A stretch of 64,000 nt of DNA from an uncultured Bacilli bacterium (lineage in GTDB: Bacteria; Bacillota_I; Bacilli_A; RF39; UBA660), in contig CAJUKB010000003.1 of the NCBI GenBank assembly GCA_910587325.1, forward strand, positions 32,435-96,434, given 5' to 3'. Made by a program: the position numbers and the translations under genes. Position 1 is the stretch's first letter, and every line of letters starts with the position of its first letter. Below are positions 26,383-35,117 of this stretch, one piece after another. Below the pieces are notes generated by a model that was given only the letters and a program-made list of their open reading frames with translations, ran no database searches and was not told the DNA's origin.

Positions 26383-27654
26383 GTGAAATACCAAAAATTT
26401 GAAATGGATACTTATAACATTTATACCATTAAAACCAATAAATTTAAAAATTGTCATATGGAAATTACGTTTTACGATAATGCCAAAAAAGAAGAACTTG
26501 CTTTACGTAATTTTTTAGTGGATATGCTCTGTCATTCGTCTAAAAAATATGCAAAAAGAAAAGACATTGTCATTAAGTTGGAAGAATTATATCAATCTTA
26601 TTTTTATGGGGTATCAAGTAAAGTAGGGAATATGGTCATGTCTAGTTTTATTTTTGATTTTTTAAATCCAGAGTATGTGAATGATGAAAAATTTTTACAA
26701 AATGCCCTAAAACTTCCTTTTGAAATTATTGAAAATCCCAACGTTACTAATAATTCCTTTGACGAAAGAACTTTTAAAATTATCAAAAAACGAATTCTTG
26801 CAGATATAGATTCTTTAAAAGAAAATCCTTCTAATTATGCTTTTCGAAGAGCTTTAATTAACATGGACAAAGACTCCATTACTGCATCTAGTGTACTAGG
26901 AACGAAGGAAGAAGTAGAAACGATTACTCCGGAAAGTTTATTTTCTTATTATGAAAAATTTTATAAAAATAGTTTATGCAATATTTATATCATAGGGGAT
27001 TTGGACATGGAAGAAGTAGTGAAAATAATTGATAAAAATTTCCATAATAATTGTCTTAAGAACCATCGTGTAGAAGCATTCGTAGAGAATAAAACAAGAA
27101 AAAAAGAGCTAATAGTAAAAGAAGAAGGAAATTTTTCTCAAAGTAATTTGGTACTTGGCTTTAACTTAGAAAAATTAACAAAAGAAGAAATGTTTACTAC
27201 CTTATACTTTTTCGACGAAGTACTTTGTAGTGGAGGATTAAAATCTAAAATTTATAATTTTTTAAGAGAGGAGAATCAACTATGCTATAGTGTTTCTTCT
27301 ATTAACGCTAAATACGACAATATGTATTATGTTTATGTAGGATTAGATTCGAAAAACGTTCCTCTTGCGATTAAATTAATTAAAAAATGCGTAAAAGACA
27401 TGGCTAGTGGCAAAATAACGGAAGAAGAAATGGATATGGCAAAGCGTCAGCTAGAAACCTCTTTGGATGTTGTTATGGACAATCAAAATAGTTTAGTCAA
27501 TAACTATACCTTTCATACAATTGTTGGAACTCCTTTATTTGAAGATTTAAAAGAATCTTATAAAAAGATAAGTAGTAAAGATTTAAAAAGTCTTGGTAAA
27601 AAAATAAAATTGAATTTTGTTTATGAATTACAAAGCAAAGGAGGGAAAGAATGA
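26383..27654 (+). CDS. M16 family protein, YmfF-like (non-catalytic partner)
   Basis: The 423-residue protein has the two-lobed M16 fold sequence pattern but lacks the zinc motif H-x-x-E-H, so it should be the inactive partner of the next gene, as YmfF is to YmfH in Bacillus. Start: GTG at 26383 after a GAGAGGTG site; promoter TTTATA at 26334-26339 and TATACT at 26357-26362, 17 bases apart. It overlaps the following gene by 4 bases. The pair is expected to process a peptide, but the substrate is unknown. Confidence 0.82.
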   Translation: MKYQKFEMDTYNIYTIKTNKFKNCHMEITFYDNAKKEELALRNFLVDMLCHSSKKYAKRKDIVIKLEELYQSYFYGVSSKVGNMVMSSFIFDFLNPEYVNDEKFLQNALKLPFEIIENPNVTNNSFDERTFKIIKKRILADIDSLKENPSNYAFRRALINMDKDSITASSVLGTKEEVETITPESLFSYYEKFYKNSLCNIYIIGDLDMEEVVKIIDKNFHNNCLKNHRVEAFVENKTRKKELIVKEEGNFSQSNLVLGFNLEKLTKEEMFTTLYFFDEVLCSGGLKSKIYNFLREENQLCYSVSSINAKYDNMYYVYVGLDSKNVPLAIKLIKKCVKDMASGKITEEEMDMAKRQLETSLDVVMDNQNSLVNNYTFHTIVGTPLFEDLKESYKKISSKDLKSLGKKIKLNFVYELQSKGGKE

Positions 27655-28931
27655 AAGAGATTGAATTAAAAGGAATAAAAGAAACCGTTTATTACGAGAA
27701 AAGCACAAGTGGAATGCCCGTTTATGTGTGGAAAAATGATAAAGTAAAGGGTGTTTTTAGTGCTTTATGTGTGAATTATGGTTCTATTCATCAAGAATTT
27801 AAACTCAATGGCAAAAACAAATATTATCAAGTCCCAAGTGGAATTGCGCATTTTATTGAACATTTAAACTTTTATGAACCAGATGGCACTACAGCAACAG
27901 ACTTTTATGCGAAGTATGGAAGTGAAGTGAATGCATTTACAACATTTGATTATACATGTTATCACTTATATAGCACCAAAGAATTTAAAGCCAATTTAAA
28001 TCATTTACTTGATTTTGTGCTTACTCCTAGTTTTAATAAAAAAATGGTCAATAAAGAAAAAAATATTATTATCGAAGAACTTTTGATGGATGAAGATATT
28101 CCGGATACAAAACTTTATTTTACCCACTATGCGGACCTTTTTCATAAGTATAAATACAAAGAAACCATTACGGGAAAAAAAGAGGATGTAGAATCAACGA
28201 AAATTGAAGATATTGAACTTGTATATGACACATTTTATCATCCTAAAAATATGTTTTTAATTGTGACAGGAAATGTAAATCCCTATGATGTATTTAAAAT
28301 TACCGAAGAAAATTTAAAAAAGAAAAAAATATCTCCTTATAAGAATCCTAAGGTAAAAAAATATCGAGAAGAGGCAAGTATAGTAAATTCTTCTAATGAA
28401 ATCTATGGAAATGTAGAAAATCCAAAGGTAAAAATCTCTCTTAAAACTTCTTTAAGCAATTTTAAGAATATAGACCCTGTAGAACTTCGTTTAATTACTT
28501 CTTTGATTGTAATTAGTAATTTTGGTCCCACAAGTGATTTAAAAGAATACTTAATGGAAAAAGAACTAATGAATTATATGAGTGCTACTAGAACTTTTAT
28601 TGAAGATTATCTAGTTATGACAATTACATTGGATACAAAATATCCGAAAGAAGTGATTAAAGAAGTGAAAGAACAACTAAAAAAATTAGAAATAACAGAG
28701 GAAAATTTAAAAAGAAAAGTAAATGCAAGTATTGCCACTTTAGTTTTAAAGTATGACGATATTATGAGTGTCAATAACACAATGCAAGAGGAAATATTAA
28801 CATTTGGGACAATTGTGGAGAACGAAAAAGAGCATTTAGAAAATATTACCTTAGAACAAGTAAACAAGGTCATTAAAAAAATAGATACGAAAAATATGGC
28901 AATTACGATTTTAAATTCTAAAAAGGACTAA
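27651..28931 (+). CDS. M16 zinc peptidase, YmfH-like
   Basis: The inverted zinc-binding motif H-F-I-E-H lies near residue 65, followed about 75 residues later by a Glu-rich segment (NIIIEELLMDEDIP) that supplies the third ligand. Length 426 residues, like YmfH. It should cleave small peptides in the cytoplasm as a heterodimer with the preceding YmfF-like protein, with which it overlaps by 4 bases. A terminator overlaps its stop codon. Confidence 0.85.
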   Translation: MKEIELKGIKETVYYEKSTSGMPVYVWKNDKVKGVFSALCVNYGSIHQEFKLNGKNKYYQVPSGIAHFIEHLNFYEPDGTTATDFYAKYGSEVNAFTTFDYTCYHLYSTKEFKANLNHLLDFVLTPSFNKKMVNKEKNIIIEELLMDEDIPDTKLYFTHYADLFHKYKYKETITGKKEDVESTKIEDIELVYDTFYHPKNMFLIVTGNVNPYDVFKITEENLKKKKISPYKNPKVKKYREEASIVNSSNEIYGNVENPKVKISLKTSLSNFKNIDPVELRLITSLIVISNFGPTSDLKEYLMEKELMNYMSATRTFIEDYLVMTITLDTKYPKEVIKEVKEQLKKLEITEENLKRKVNASIATLVLKYDDIMSVNNTMQEEILTFGTIVENEKEHLENITLEQVNKVIKKIDTKNMAITILNSKKD

Positions 28932-28947
28932 TAAAGTTCTTTTTTTA
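28923..28947 (+). terminator. Intrinsic terminator after the M16 pair
   Basis: AAGGAC (28923-28928) pairs with GTTCTT (28936-28941), then a T run; the stop codon lies in the loop. Confidence 0.6.
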
Positions 28948-29030
28948 TAGAAATTTCTAAAAAAATTTTAGTTTTTCCCAAATCGACAAAAAACTATGGT
29001 AAAATAAAAAAGAATAGGGATAGTGGTATT

Positions 29031-30743
29031 ATGTCTAGAACTTCTTTTATGTTAATGGGAATTACTTACTATATAGTATCTATTATAGTGATTGTTGTTG
29101 TACTCAATCTTATCAATAAAAAAGAACGTAAAAAGTATGAAGAAGCAATCGCCAGTTTAGAACGTGACAAAAACTTAATTATTTCAGCTAGTATTTTATC
29201 AGAACTCAACAAAGTAGAGCCTTTAGTTTCTAACTCTGATTCTAAAGAAGTCTATGAAAATTGGCAAAGAAGATTTAAAGAAATTAAGGATGTAGAGGTA
29301 CCCAAAATTACGGATGCTCTTTTGGAAATAGAAGAATTATTTAACGATCGAAATTATAAAGAATTAAAAAAGAAAATAGCGGAAACAGAAATTGATATTT
29401 GTTTTGTGAAAACAAAATCTAACTTTTTATTAGAAGAAATTAAAGGAATAACATTAAGTGAAGAAAGAAATCGAGATACAATTACGAAATTAAAATCCAA
29501 TTATCGTGAAATCTTAACGAGATACAATAACAATCGTGAAGAATACAAAATGATTGCTTCTCCAATTGAGTTACAATTTGAAAACGTAGATAAACTATTT
29601 AGTGCTTTTGAGTCCTCTATGGAAAAAAATGCTTACCAAGAAGTTGGAAAAATTGTTAAAGCCATTGATGATATTGTGGGAAACTTAAAAATAGTTATGG
29701 AAGAAGCTCCAAGTATTATTTTGATGGGCAAAAAATTAATTCCAAATAAAATTAATAGTATTAAAAAAACAAAAGAAAAAATGGAACATGATGGCTATAA
29801 TTTAGAATACTTAAATATTGATTATAATATTACGGAAGCCAATAAAAAACTTACTGACATTTTCCAAAGATTAAATGTTTTAAATTTAGAAGACTCTATT
29901 TTTGAACTCAAAACCATTTTGGATTTCTTTGAATCTAGTGATAATGATTTTGATAAAGAACGTATTGCTAAAAAAATTTTTGAAGAGTATGCTAGAACTA
30001 TTTTAATCAAAGTAACCAAATTAAATAAAATCAATAACGATTTGTACAAAAAGATTGACGATATTAAATATAGTTATGATTTAACCAACGAAGATGTAGC
30101 TGTCATTGGAGAAATAGCAGAAGAACTTGCAAATATCCATGAAAAGTATGATGAAATCATTGAACTCCATCGTAGTAAGAAATCGTATTTTGTTAAACTT
30201 GGAAAAGATATGGAAAACTTAAACGTTCGTCTTACGAAAACAGAAGAGAAGTTAGAGCGTGCCTTAAGAACCATTGGCTCTTTAAAAGAGGATGAACTTC
30301 GTGCTCGTGAGCAACTTGACGAAATAAAAAGTATTTTATTAAAAGCCAAAAATCAAATTCGAGATTATAAACTTCCAGTAGTTCCAGAAAACTACTTTGT
30401 AGAATTATCAGAAGCAAGCGAAGGAATAGAAGAAATTATAAAAGTATTAGAAAATACCCCTATTTCCATTAAAGTATTAAATACTCGTGTCGATACGGCA
30501 AGAGATTTAGTATTTAAAGTGTTTAATACTTCAAAAGAAATTATTAAAACAGCAAAAATGGCAGAAATGGCGATTGTTTATGGAAATCGTTATCGTATTA
30601 ATAAAGAGGTAGATTTAGGTCTTACCAAAGCGGAAATGGCATTCTATAAAGGGAATTTTAAAAATTCTTTAGAACAAGCAATTGTTGCTATCAACATAGT
30701 AGAGCCAGGTATTCATAAAAGATTAATGGAAGAATACCAATAG
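29031..30743 (+). CDS. ezrA: Septation ring formation regulator EzrA
   Basis: The 570-residue protein has one N-terminal transmembrane helix (about 8-27) and then continuous coiled coil of the EzrA spectrin-like type. The C-terminal family signature, NKEVDLGLTKAEMAFYKGNF, is present near residue 530. EzrA binds FtsZ at the membrane and limits ring assembly at poles while aiding septal wall synthesis. Downstream, after a GNAT remnant, come a cysteine desulfurase and thiI, the same order as in Bacillus. Confidence 0.92.
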   Translation: MSRTSFMLMGITYYIVSIIVIVVVLNLINKKERKKYEEAIASLERDKNLIISASILSELNKVEPLVSNSDSKEVYENWQRRFKEIKDVEVPKITDALLEIEELFNDRNYKELKKKIAETEIDICFVKTKSNFLLEEIKGITLSEERNRDTITKLKSNYREILTRYNNNREEYKMIASPIELQFENVDKLFSAFESSMEKNAYQEVGKIVKAIDDIVGNLKIVMEEAPSIILMGKKLIPNKINSIKKTKEKMEHDGYNLEYLNIDYNITEANKKLTDIFQRLNVLNLEDSIFELKTILDFFESSDNDFDKERIAKKIFEEYARTILIKVTKLNKINNDLYKKIDDIKYSYDLTNEDVAVIGEIAEELANIHEKYDEIIELHRSKKSYFVKLGKDMENLNVRLTKTEEKLERALRTIGSLKEDELRAREQLDEIKSILLKAKNQIRDYKLPVVPENYFVELSEASEGIEEIIKVLENTPISIKVLNTRVDTARDLVFKVFNTSKEIIKTAKMAEMAIVYGNRYRINKEVDLGLTKAEMAFYKGNFKNSLEQAIVAINIVEPGIHKRLMEEYQ

Positions 30744-30751
30744 GAGAGCTT

Positions 30752-31020
30752 TATGGTATTACATTTAAAGGTGGGATGGAACTTTAAATATAGAATGGGC
30801 AGTATCTCCTGAATTTCGTAACCAAAAATATGGAAAAATAATTGTAGAAACAGTAAGCAATTATATTTTAGAAAGTTATGAAGAAGTAAAAAAGTTACGA
30901 GGTGTGATTGATAAAAGCAATTATGCAAGTAGAAAAGTAGCCAAAAATTCTGGTTTTTATGAAGAAGAAGTAGACAAAGAATACGATTATGATTATGTTT
31001 ATGTAACAAAATCAAGATAG
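30752..31020 (+). pseudogene. Remnant of a GNAT acetyltransferase
   Basis: From 30784 one frame reads the C-terminal half of a GNAT domain: EWAVSPEFRNQKYGK (acetyl-CoA-binding loop) and KNSGFYEEE before TAG at 31018-31020. The preceding bases (about 30752-30783) fit the domain only in another frame, and the N-terminal half is missing. It starts 9 bases after ezrA, so it may still be transcribed. Confidence 0.65.
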
Positions 31021-31071
31021 CATAGTAAATTTATAAAAAATTTTATATAATAGAAACAGAGGTGAAGGATT

Positions 31072-32202
31072 ATGATTTATTTAGACTATAGTGCCACAAC
31101 TCCCATGTCACTAGATGTTTTGGATTCTTATGATAAAGCAAGTAGAGAGTTTATTGGGAATCCCAATTCTTTGCATAGTTTAGGAGTAAAGTCAAAAGAA
31201 TTGATTAGTAGTGCTACAAAACAAATTAGTGAATTATTAGGGGTAAGTGAAAGTGAAATTGTTTATACAAGTGGTGCTACCGAATCCAACAATATGGCTC
31301 TTCTTGGAAGCGCTATGGCACATAGAAAAAGAGGAAATCATATCGTTGTTTCTAAGTTAGAACATCCTTCTATCTATGCGATTTGTGACTATTTAAAAGA
31401 GCTTGGTTTTGAAATTAGCTATGTAGAAAATGACCAAGACGGACTAGTGGACTTTGAAGATTTACGAAGCAAAATACGTCCGGAGACGATTTTAGTGAGT
31501 ATTTGTGCGGTTAATAGTGAATTAGGTATTCGTGAACCATTAAAAATGATTCGCCAAATCATAAAAAAAGAAAATCCAGAGACGATTTTTCATAGCGATA
31601 TGACGCAAGCCTTAGGAAAAATTCCTGTGAATGTAAAAGATGTTGATTTAGCAAGTTTTTCTATCCATAAAGTGTATGGTCCAAAAGGAATTGGTTTACT
31701 TTATAAAAGCAATTTAGTACGAATTTCTCCTTTAATTCAAGGAAGTAGTAAAGAAAGTAGCTTAAGACCGGGAACACCACCGGTTCCACTAATCGCAGCA
31801 TCCGCAAAAGCCATTCGTTTAGGAATACAAGATTTAGATCGTAAAGAAACCTTTATAAAAAAATTAAACGAGAAAATAGTGGAAGAACTACAAGATTTAG
31901 AAGGAATAACAATCAATAGCACAAAATATTCCATTCCCCATATTTTAAATATCAGTTTAGAAAATATTAAACCGGAAACTTTTATTCATGCGATGGAAGA
32001 ATATGAGATTTTTCTTGGAACCAATACAGCATGTGCTAGTGGAGATGTATCTTCTACCATTATGGCTGTTTATAAAGACGAAGAGAGAGCCAAATCTACC
32101 ATAAGAATTAGTTTATCTTATTTAACGACAACAGAAGAAATCAATCGTTTCTTAAATTGTTTTCATATTGTTTATAAAAAATTGAATGCACTTGTTGTAT
32201 AA
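31072..32202 (+). CDS. Cysteine desulfurase (NifS/IscS-like), ThiI partner
   Basis: Fold type I PLP enzyme of 376 residues. The PLP lysine is K200 in SIHKVYGPKG, and the active-site cysteine is C321 in NTACASGD. The position directly before thiI, as for Bacillus NifZ, indicates that it supplies persulfide sulfur to ThiI for 4-thiouridine in tRNA. An AGAGGTGA site precedes the ATG, and a -10 TATAAT lies near 31046. The thiI promoter is located in its last codons. Confidence 0.88.
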   Translation: MIYLDYSATTPMSLDVLDSYDKASREFIGNPNSLHSLGVKSKELISSATKQISELLGVSESEIVYTSGATESNNMALLGSAMAHRKRGNHIVVSKLEHPSIYAICDYLKELGFEISYVENDQDGLVDFEDLRSKIRPETILVSICAVNSELGIREPLKMIRQIIKKENPETIFHSDMTQALGKIPVNVKDVDLASFSIHKVYGPKGIGLLYKSNLVRISPLIQGSSKESSLRPGTPPVPLIAASAKAIRLGIQDLDRKETFIKKLNEKIVEELQDLEGITINSTKYSIPHILNISLENIKPETFIHAMEEYEIFLGTNTACASGDVSSTIMAVYKDEERAKSTIRISLSYLTTTEEINRFLNCFHIVYKKLNALVV

Positions 32203-32220
32203 AAAATAATTTGTTATAAT
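32192..32220 (+). promoter_or_regulatory. Internal promoter for thiI
   Basis: TTGTTG at 32192-32197 and TATAAT at 32215-32220 are 17 bases apart. The predicted transcription start near 32227 falls inside the left arm of the terminator that follows, so transcripts from this promoter would escape it. Confidence 0.65.
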
Positions 32221-32222
32221 GT

Positions 32223-32245
32223 GTCCCAAGAAAAGGGACTTTTTT
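32223..32245 (+). terminator. Terminator between the desulfurase gene and thiI
   Basis: GTCCC (32223-32227) pairs with GGGAC (32235-32239), followed by TTTTTT. It should stop read-through from upstream only. Confidence 0.7.
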
Positions 32246-32259
32246 AAGGAGTTAGAAAA

Positions 32260-33450
32260 ATGGAAAAATTAATTATAATTAAATATGGGGAATTAACGAC
32301 CAAAAAAGAAAATATCAATTTATTTATCAATACGTTAAAACAAAATATTAAGGAAAAATTAAAGAATGAAAATGTGGATATACGTTTTGATAAAGGGAGA
32401 ATGTTTATCCGCGTTTTAAATGATAATTTTGATGTGATTATAGAGAAATTAAAAGAAGTATTTGGAATTCATGAAATTGTGATAGGTTATGAGTTGAAAT
32501 CTTTAGATTTAGAAGAGATTAAAAAAGAATTGTTAACTTTACTAAAAAATAAAGAATTTAAAACATTCAAAGTAGAAACGAAAAGAAGTAATAAAAAAAT
32601 ACCTCATATAAGTACAGAAATTAGTAGAGAAGTAGGAGGATTTATTCTTAAAAATAAAGAAAATACAAAAGTAGATGTTCATAATCCTGAACTTATGATA
32701 CATTTGGAACTTAGAAATACCGAAAGTTATATTTATTTTGAAAGAGTAGAAGGATTAGGTGGGTATCCTGTTAGTACACTTGGCAAAGGTGTTTTAATGC
32801 TTAGTGGAGGAATTGATTCACCTGTTGCAGGCTATATGGCAATTAAAAGAGGTGTAAAGTTAGAAGCACTTTATTTTGAAAGTCCACCTCATACAAGTAT
32901 AGAAGCCAAAAACAAAGTGATGGAACTTGCTAAAGTTCTTTCGAAATACAACAATGAAATTAAAGTACATGTGATTCATTTTACAGAAATACAAGAAGCG
33001 ATTTATAAAAATATTCCGCATGAGTACTTAATTACCATCATGCGTCGTATGATGTATAGAATTGCAGAGATTATTGCAAATAGATGCAATGCTAAAATTC
33101 TTGTAAATGGGGAATCGATTGGACAAGTAGCTAGCCAAACTTTAACGAGTATGAAAGCCATTAATGAAGTAGTGAGTATTCCAGTTATAAGACCTCTTGC
33201 TTGCTTTGATAAATTGGAAATTATTAATATTGCTCAAAAAATAAATACATATGAAACAAGTATTTTGCCATTTGAAGATTGCTGTACGATTTTTGTGCCT
33301 AAACATCCTGTCATTAATCCGGATTCTAGAGTTTGTGAGGAATACGAAAAGTTAATTCCGTACAAGGATTTAATTTACAATGCTATAAAAAATCATGAAG
33401 TGATTAAAATAAAGGATGAAAAGCAACAAAATTTTGAAGATATATTGTAG
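32260..33450 (+). CDS. thiI: tRNA 4-thiouridine synthase ThiI (no rhodanese domain)
   Basis: The 396-residue protein has an N-terminal ferredoxin-like and THUMP region (about 1-165) and a PP-loop ATPase domain with the signature LSGGIDSPVAG near residue 185. It ends without the rhodanese domain found in enteric ThiI, like the Bacillus enzyme. It makes s4U8 in tRNA using sulfur from the desulfurase encoded upstream. An AAGGAG site precedes the ATG. Confidence 0.93.
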   Translation: MEKLIIIKYGELTTKKENINLFINTLKQNIKEKLKNENVDIRFDKGRMFIRVLNDNFDVIIEKLKEVFGIHEIVIGYELKSLDLEEIKKELLTLLKNKEFKTFKVETKRSNKKIPHISTEISREVGGFILKNKENTKVDVHNPELMIHLELRNTESYIYFERVEGLGGYPVSTLGKGVLMLSGGIDSPVAGYMAIKRGVKLEALYFESPPHTSIEAKNKVMELAKVLSKYNNEIKVHVIHFTEIQEAIYKNIPHEYLITIMRRMMYRIAEIIANRCNAKILVNGESIGQVASQTLTSMKAINEVVSIPVIRPLACFDKLEIINIAQKINTYETSILPFEDCCTIFVPKHPVINPDSRVCEEYEKLIPYKDLIYNAIKNHEVIKIKDEKQQNFEDIL

Positions 33451-33456
33451 AAAAAT

Positions 33457-33486
33457 TTGCATTTTTATCTATTTTATGTATATAAT
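33457..33486 (+). promoter_or_regulatory. Promoter of a small RNA
   Basis: TTGCAT at 33457-33462 and TATAAT at 33481-33486 with 18 bases between; no coding region follows before a terminator. Confidence 0.6.
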
Positions 33487-33492
33487 ATGGTT

Positions 33493-33580
33493 AGGACAAG
33501 CAAAAAGAGGCACTTTGTCGGTGTCCTCAGTCCATTAATTGGGTAAGGAACACTCAACAAAAGTTAAGTGTTCTTTTATT
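33493..33580 (+). ncRNA. Small structured RNA, candidate antitoxin RNA
   Basis: A transcript of about 88 nt would start near 33493. It forms a 5' hairpin (GGACA with TGTCC, inner GAGG-CAC with GTG-CCTC, loop around TTTGTCG) and ends in a terminator (GAACACT at 33548-33554 with AGTGTTC at 33567-33573 and TTTTATT). The inner hairpin has the same stem as one in the leader of the minus-strand peptide mRNA at 34448-34473, but with a complementary loop: ACTTTGT here against ACAAAGT there. Its GAACAC-TCAAC segment also matches the complement of that leader. I do not match it to a known RNA family. Confidence 0.5.
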
Positions 33581-33662
33581 AACCTTTAAGGGTGTGACTT
33601 GCCCTTAGCAAGTCACAAAAAACCACTAGCTAAGCTAGTGGAGTTAATGTGCTTTCAGCAAA

Positions 33663-33729
33663 ATGACATCTCGCATGCTATAATATGGCTGTTCAGGCCC
33701 AATATTAAGCATGAAAGGAGAGATGTCAT
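33663..33729 (+). promoter_or_regulatory. Hairpin that hides the tnpA start
   Basis: ATGACATCTC at 33663-33672 is the perfect inverse of GAGATGTCAT at 33720-33729, which includes the ribosome binding site and first bases of the ATG. Further pairing of CATGCT with AGCATG extends the stem. IS200 is known to repress its transposase in this way. Confidence 0.7.
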
Positions 33730-34184
33730 GGCTAAAAGTTTAGCACATACAAAATATATGTGCAAGTAATCACATTGTGTTTATACCAAAATTTAGAAGA
33801 AAGGTAATCTATAATAAGTTAAGAGCAGATATACAAAAATATATACAAGACTTATGTAAGTGGAAAGGAGTAGAAATAATAGAAGGGCATATGATGCCAG
33901 ACCATGTCCATTTACTAGTAGAAATACCACCAAAAATGAGCGTATCGTATTTTATGGGGTATTTGAAAGGAAAAAGTAGTCTAATGGTATTTGAAAAACA
34001 TACAAATTTGAAATATAAGTTTGGAAACAGAAACTTTTGGGCAACAGGGTATTATGTAAGTACAGTAGGATTAAATGAAGCAACAATAAGAAAGTACATA
34101 AGAGAGCAAGAGAATGAAGATATGATACAAGATAAATTAACCAAAAAGGAATACATAAACCCTTTCAAGGGTAAACTGAAGTAG
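33728..34184 (+). pseudogene. tnpA: IS200-type Y1 transposase TnpA, frameshifted at codon 13
   Basis: The HUH motif (DHVHLLV) and the nucleophilic tyrosine region (FWATGYYVSTVG) are intact in the frame from 33777. The true start ATG at 33728 (AAAGGAGAG site) reads 13 codons and meets TAA at 33767-33769 because of one extra A; removing it joins the two frames exactly. As sequenced the transposase should not be made unless slippage or a sequencing error is involved. Confidence 0.8.
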
Positions 34185-34294
34185 TCATTACATAGGGCTT
34201 GAACAAAGTGAAAGCAAGCCTTCATTTGCGGGCTTGTTGGTATTTTGGCCTTATAGGCCATGTGAAAACCACGTCTTTTAGGCGTGGTTATTTA

Positions 34295-34363
34295 TTATCT
34301 CTTGTTGTTGTCTATGCGAGAAATAATCACTAGTAATACAATAAGAATAACTAGATACTCCAT
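34295..34363 (-). CDS. 22-residue hydrophobic peptide, candidate type I toxin
   Basis: On the minus strand an ATG at 34363 (GGAGG three bases upstream) opens a peptide beginning M-E-Y, then 12 residues of Leu/Ile/Val, and ending S-R-I-D-N-N-K-R. One membrane helix with a positive tail is the usual shape of type I toxins. The leader (from about 34476) contains a GAGG-CAC/GTG-CCTC hairpin at 34448-34473 and a second possible short reading frame from 34393 with a GAGGTG site that overlaps this one in another frame. The promoter is tentative (TATACA at 34488-34483). An RNA with complementary loop lies on the other side of the IS200 element. Confidence 0.4.
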   Translation of the reverse strand: MEYLVILIVLLVIISRIDNNKR

Positions 34364-34569
34364 GTTCCTCCAGAATAAAATCATTTTGTTTCATGGACAT
34401 CACCTCACTTTCAAGTATAAGTAATTTTAGTTAAATATAAATGAACTGAGGAAGAACACCAACTTTGTGCCTCTAAATCCATTGTATAGTAATAACGAGT
34501 GAAAATCAATGGTAATTTGTGGTCTATTGTAATAAAGAGAAAAAGTTTTGTCTTCTTTTGTCGAAAAAC

Positions 34570-34597
34570 TTGAAATCTTTATTTTCTTCTATATAAT
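34570..34597 (+). promoter_or_regulatory. Promoter of a second candidate small RNA
   Basis: TTGAAA at 34570-34575 and TATAAT at 34592-34597, 16 bases apart. Confidence 0.6.
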
Positions 34598-34603
34598 AGC
34601 CAC

Positions 34604-34716
34604 TTGTGTTATTGATTAGGTTTCTATTTCGTTCAAATATTGATTTCCTTTTTATATATAATTACCCCTTCTTAATCAATAATACATTTTTAACAAGCAC
34701 TCTATGTGCTTTTTTG
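34604..34716 (+). ncRNA. Candidate small RNA of about 113 nt
   Basis: No reading frame follows the promoter. The transcript is closed by TTATTGATTA (34609-34618) pairing perfectly with TAATCAATAA (34673-34682) and ends in a terminator (AAGCAC at 34695-34700 with GTGCTT at 34706-34711, then T). I see no match to a known RNA class; a 6S-like long hairpin was considered but it is too short. Confidence 0.5.
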
Positions 34717-34791
34717 ATGGGATAATAAAAATTTGCATTTTAATAAAGTTTATGATAGTATAATAAACAATTCAAAAAGGAGGGGATTGAG

Positions 34792-35115
34792 TTGAAAATA
34801 AAAGAAATCCGTGATTTTAAAGCATTATCACTTGTGGAACAACGAAAAAAATTAAAAGCTATGAAACAATACTTATATATTTTAAGAGTAGGTCAAATAG
34901 CTATTTCTGCACCTGTATTATATGGGGGATATGCAATCGTAGATTTTTTAAATAAAGAAGTAGCCATAACTTCTGTCGGGATAATAACTTCAATTAATTT
35001 AGCAATTCTAGGGGCTTTAAGTTGGGTAAGTAGCCAACAACACAATGATATTATAGAAATGAATACTATTATTAAATTAGAAGAAAACGAATTAACTCGT
35101 GAAAGAACTTTATAA
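34792..35115 (+). CDS. Small membrane protein of unknown function
   Basis: Start is TTG at 34792 after an AGGAGGGG site; -10 TATAAT at 34759-34764. The 107-residue product has a basic N-terminal helix (residues 1-30), two hydrophobic helices (about 31-50 and 60-83) and a polar tail. No family recognised. It lies alone between a candidate RNA and a bidirectional terminator. Confidence 0.7.
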   Translation: MKIKEIRDFKALSLVEQRKKLKAMKQYLYILRVGQIAISAPVLYGGYAIVDFLNKEVAITSVGIITSINLAILGALSWVSSQQHNDIIEMNTIIKLEENELTRERTL

Positions 35116-35117
35116 CA

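Larger units (their letters stand above)
33590..34293 (+). mobile_element. IS200-like element (tnpA only)
   Basis: The element carries only a Y1 transposase gene. Subterminal hairpins lie at the left (GTGACTTGC/GCAAGTCAC at 33594-33616 and CCACTAGC/GCTAGTGG at 33623-33641) and right (AACCACGTC with GGCGTGGTT, 34267-34289), as expected for the IS200/IS605 family, which has no inverted repeats and makes no target duplication. Exact ends are approximate. It lies between a small RNA and a small minus-strand peptide gene that may once have formed one locus. Confidence 0.75.

Noticed and set aside
33493..33580. SRP RNA, preQ1 or another known riboswitch class for the small RNA after thiI
   Set aside because: The conserved SRP GGAA-tetraloop region is absent, no known aptamer core is seen, and the RNA ends in its own terminator without a downstream gene to control.
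34604..34716. 6S RNA
   Set aside because: At about 113 nt it is shorter than 6S RNA and lacks a recognisable open central bubble mimicking promoter DNA.
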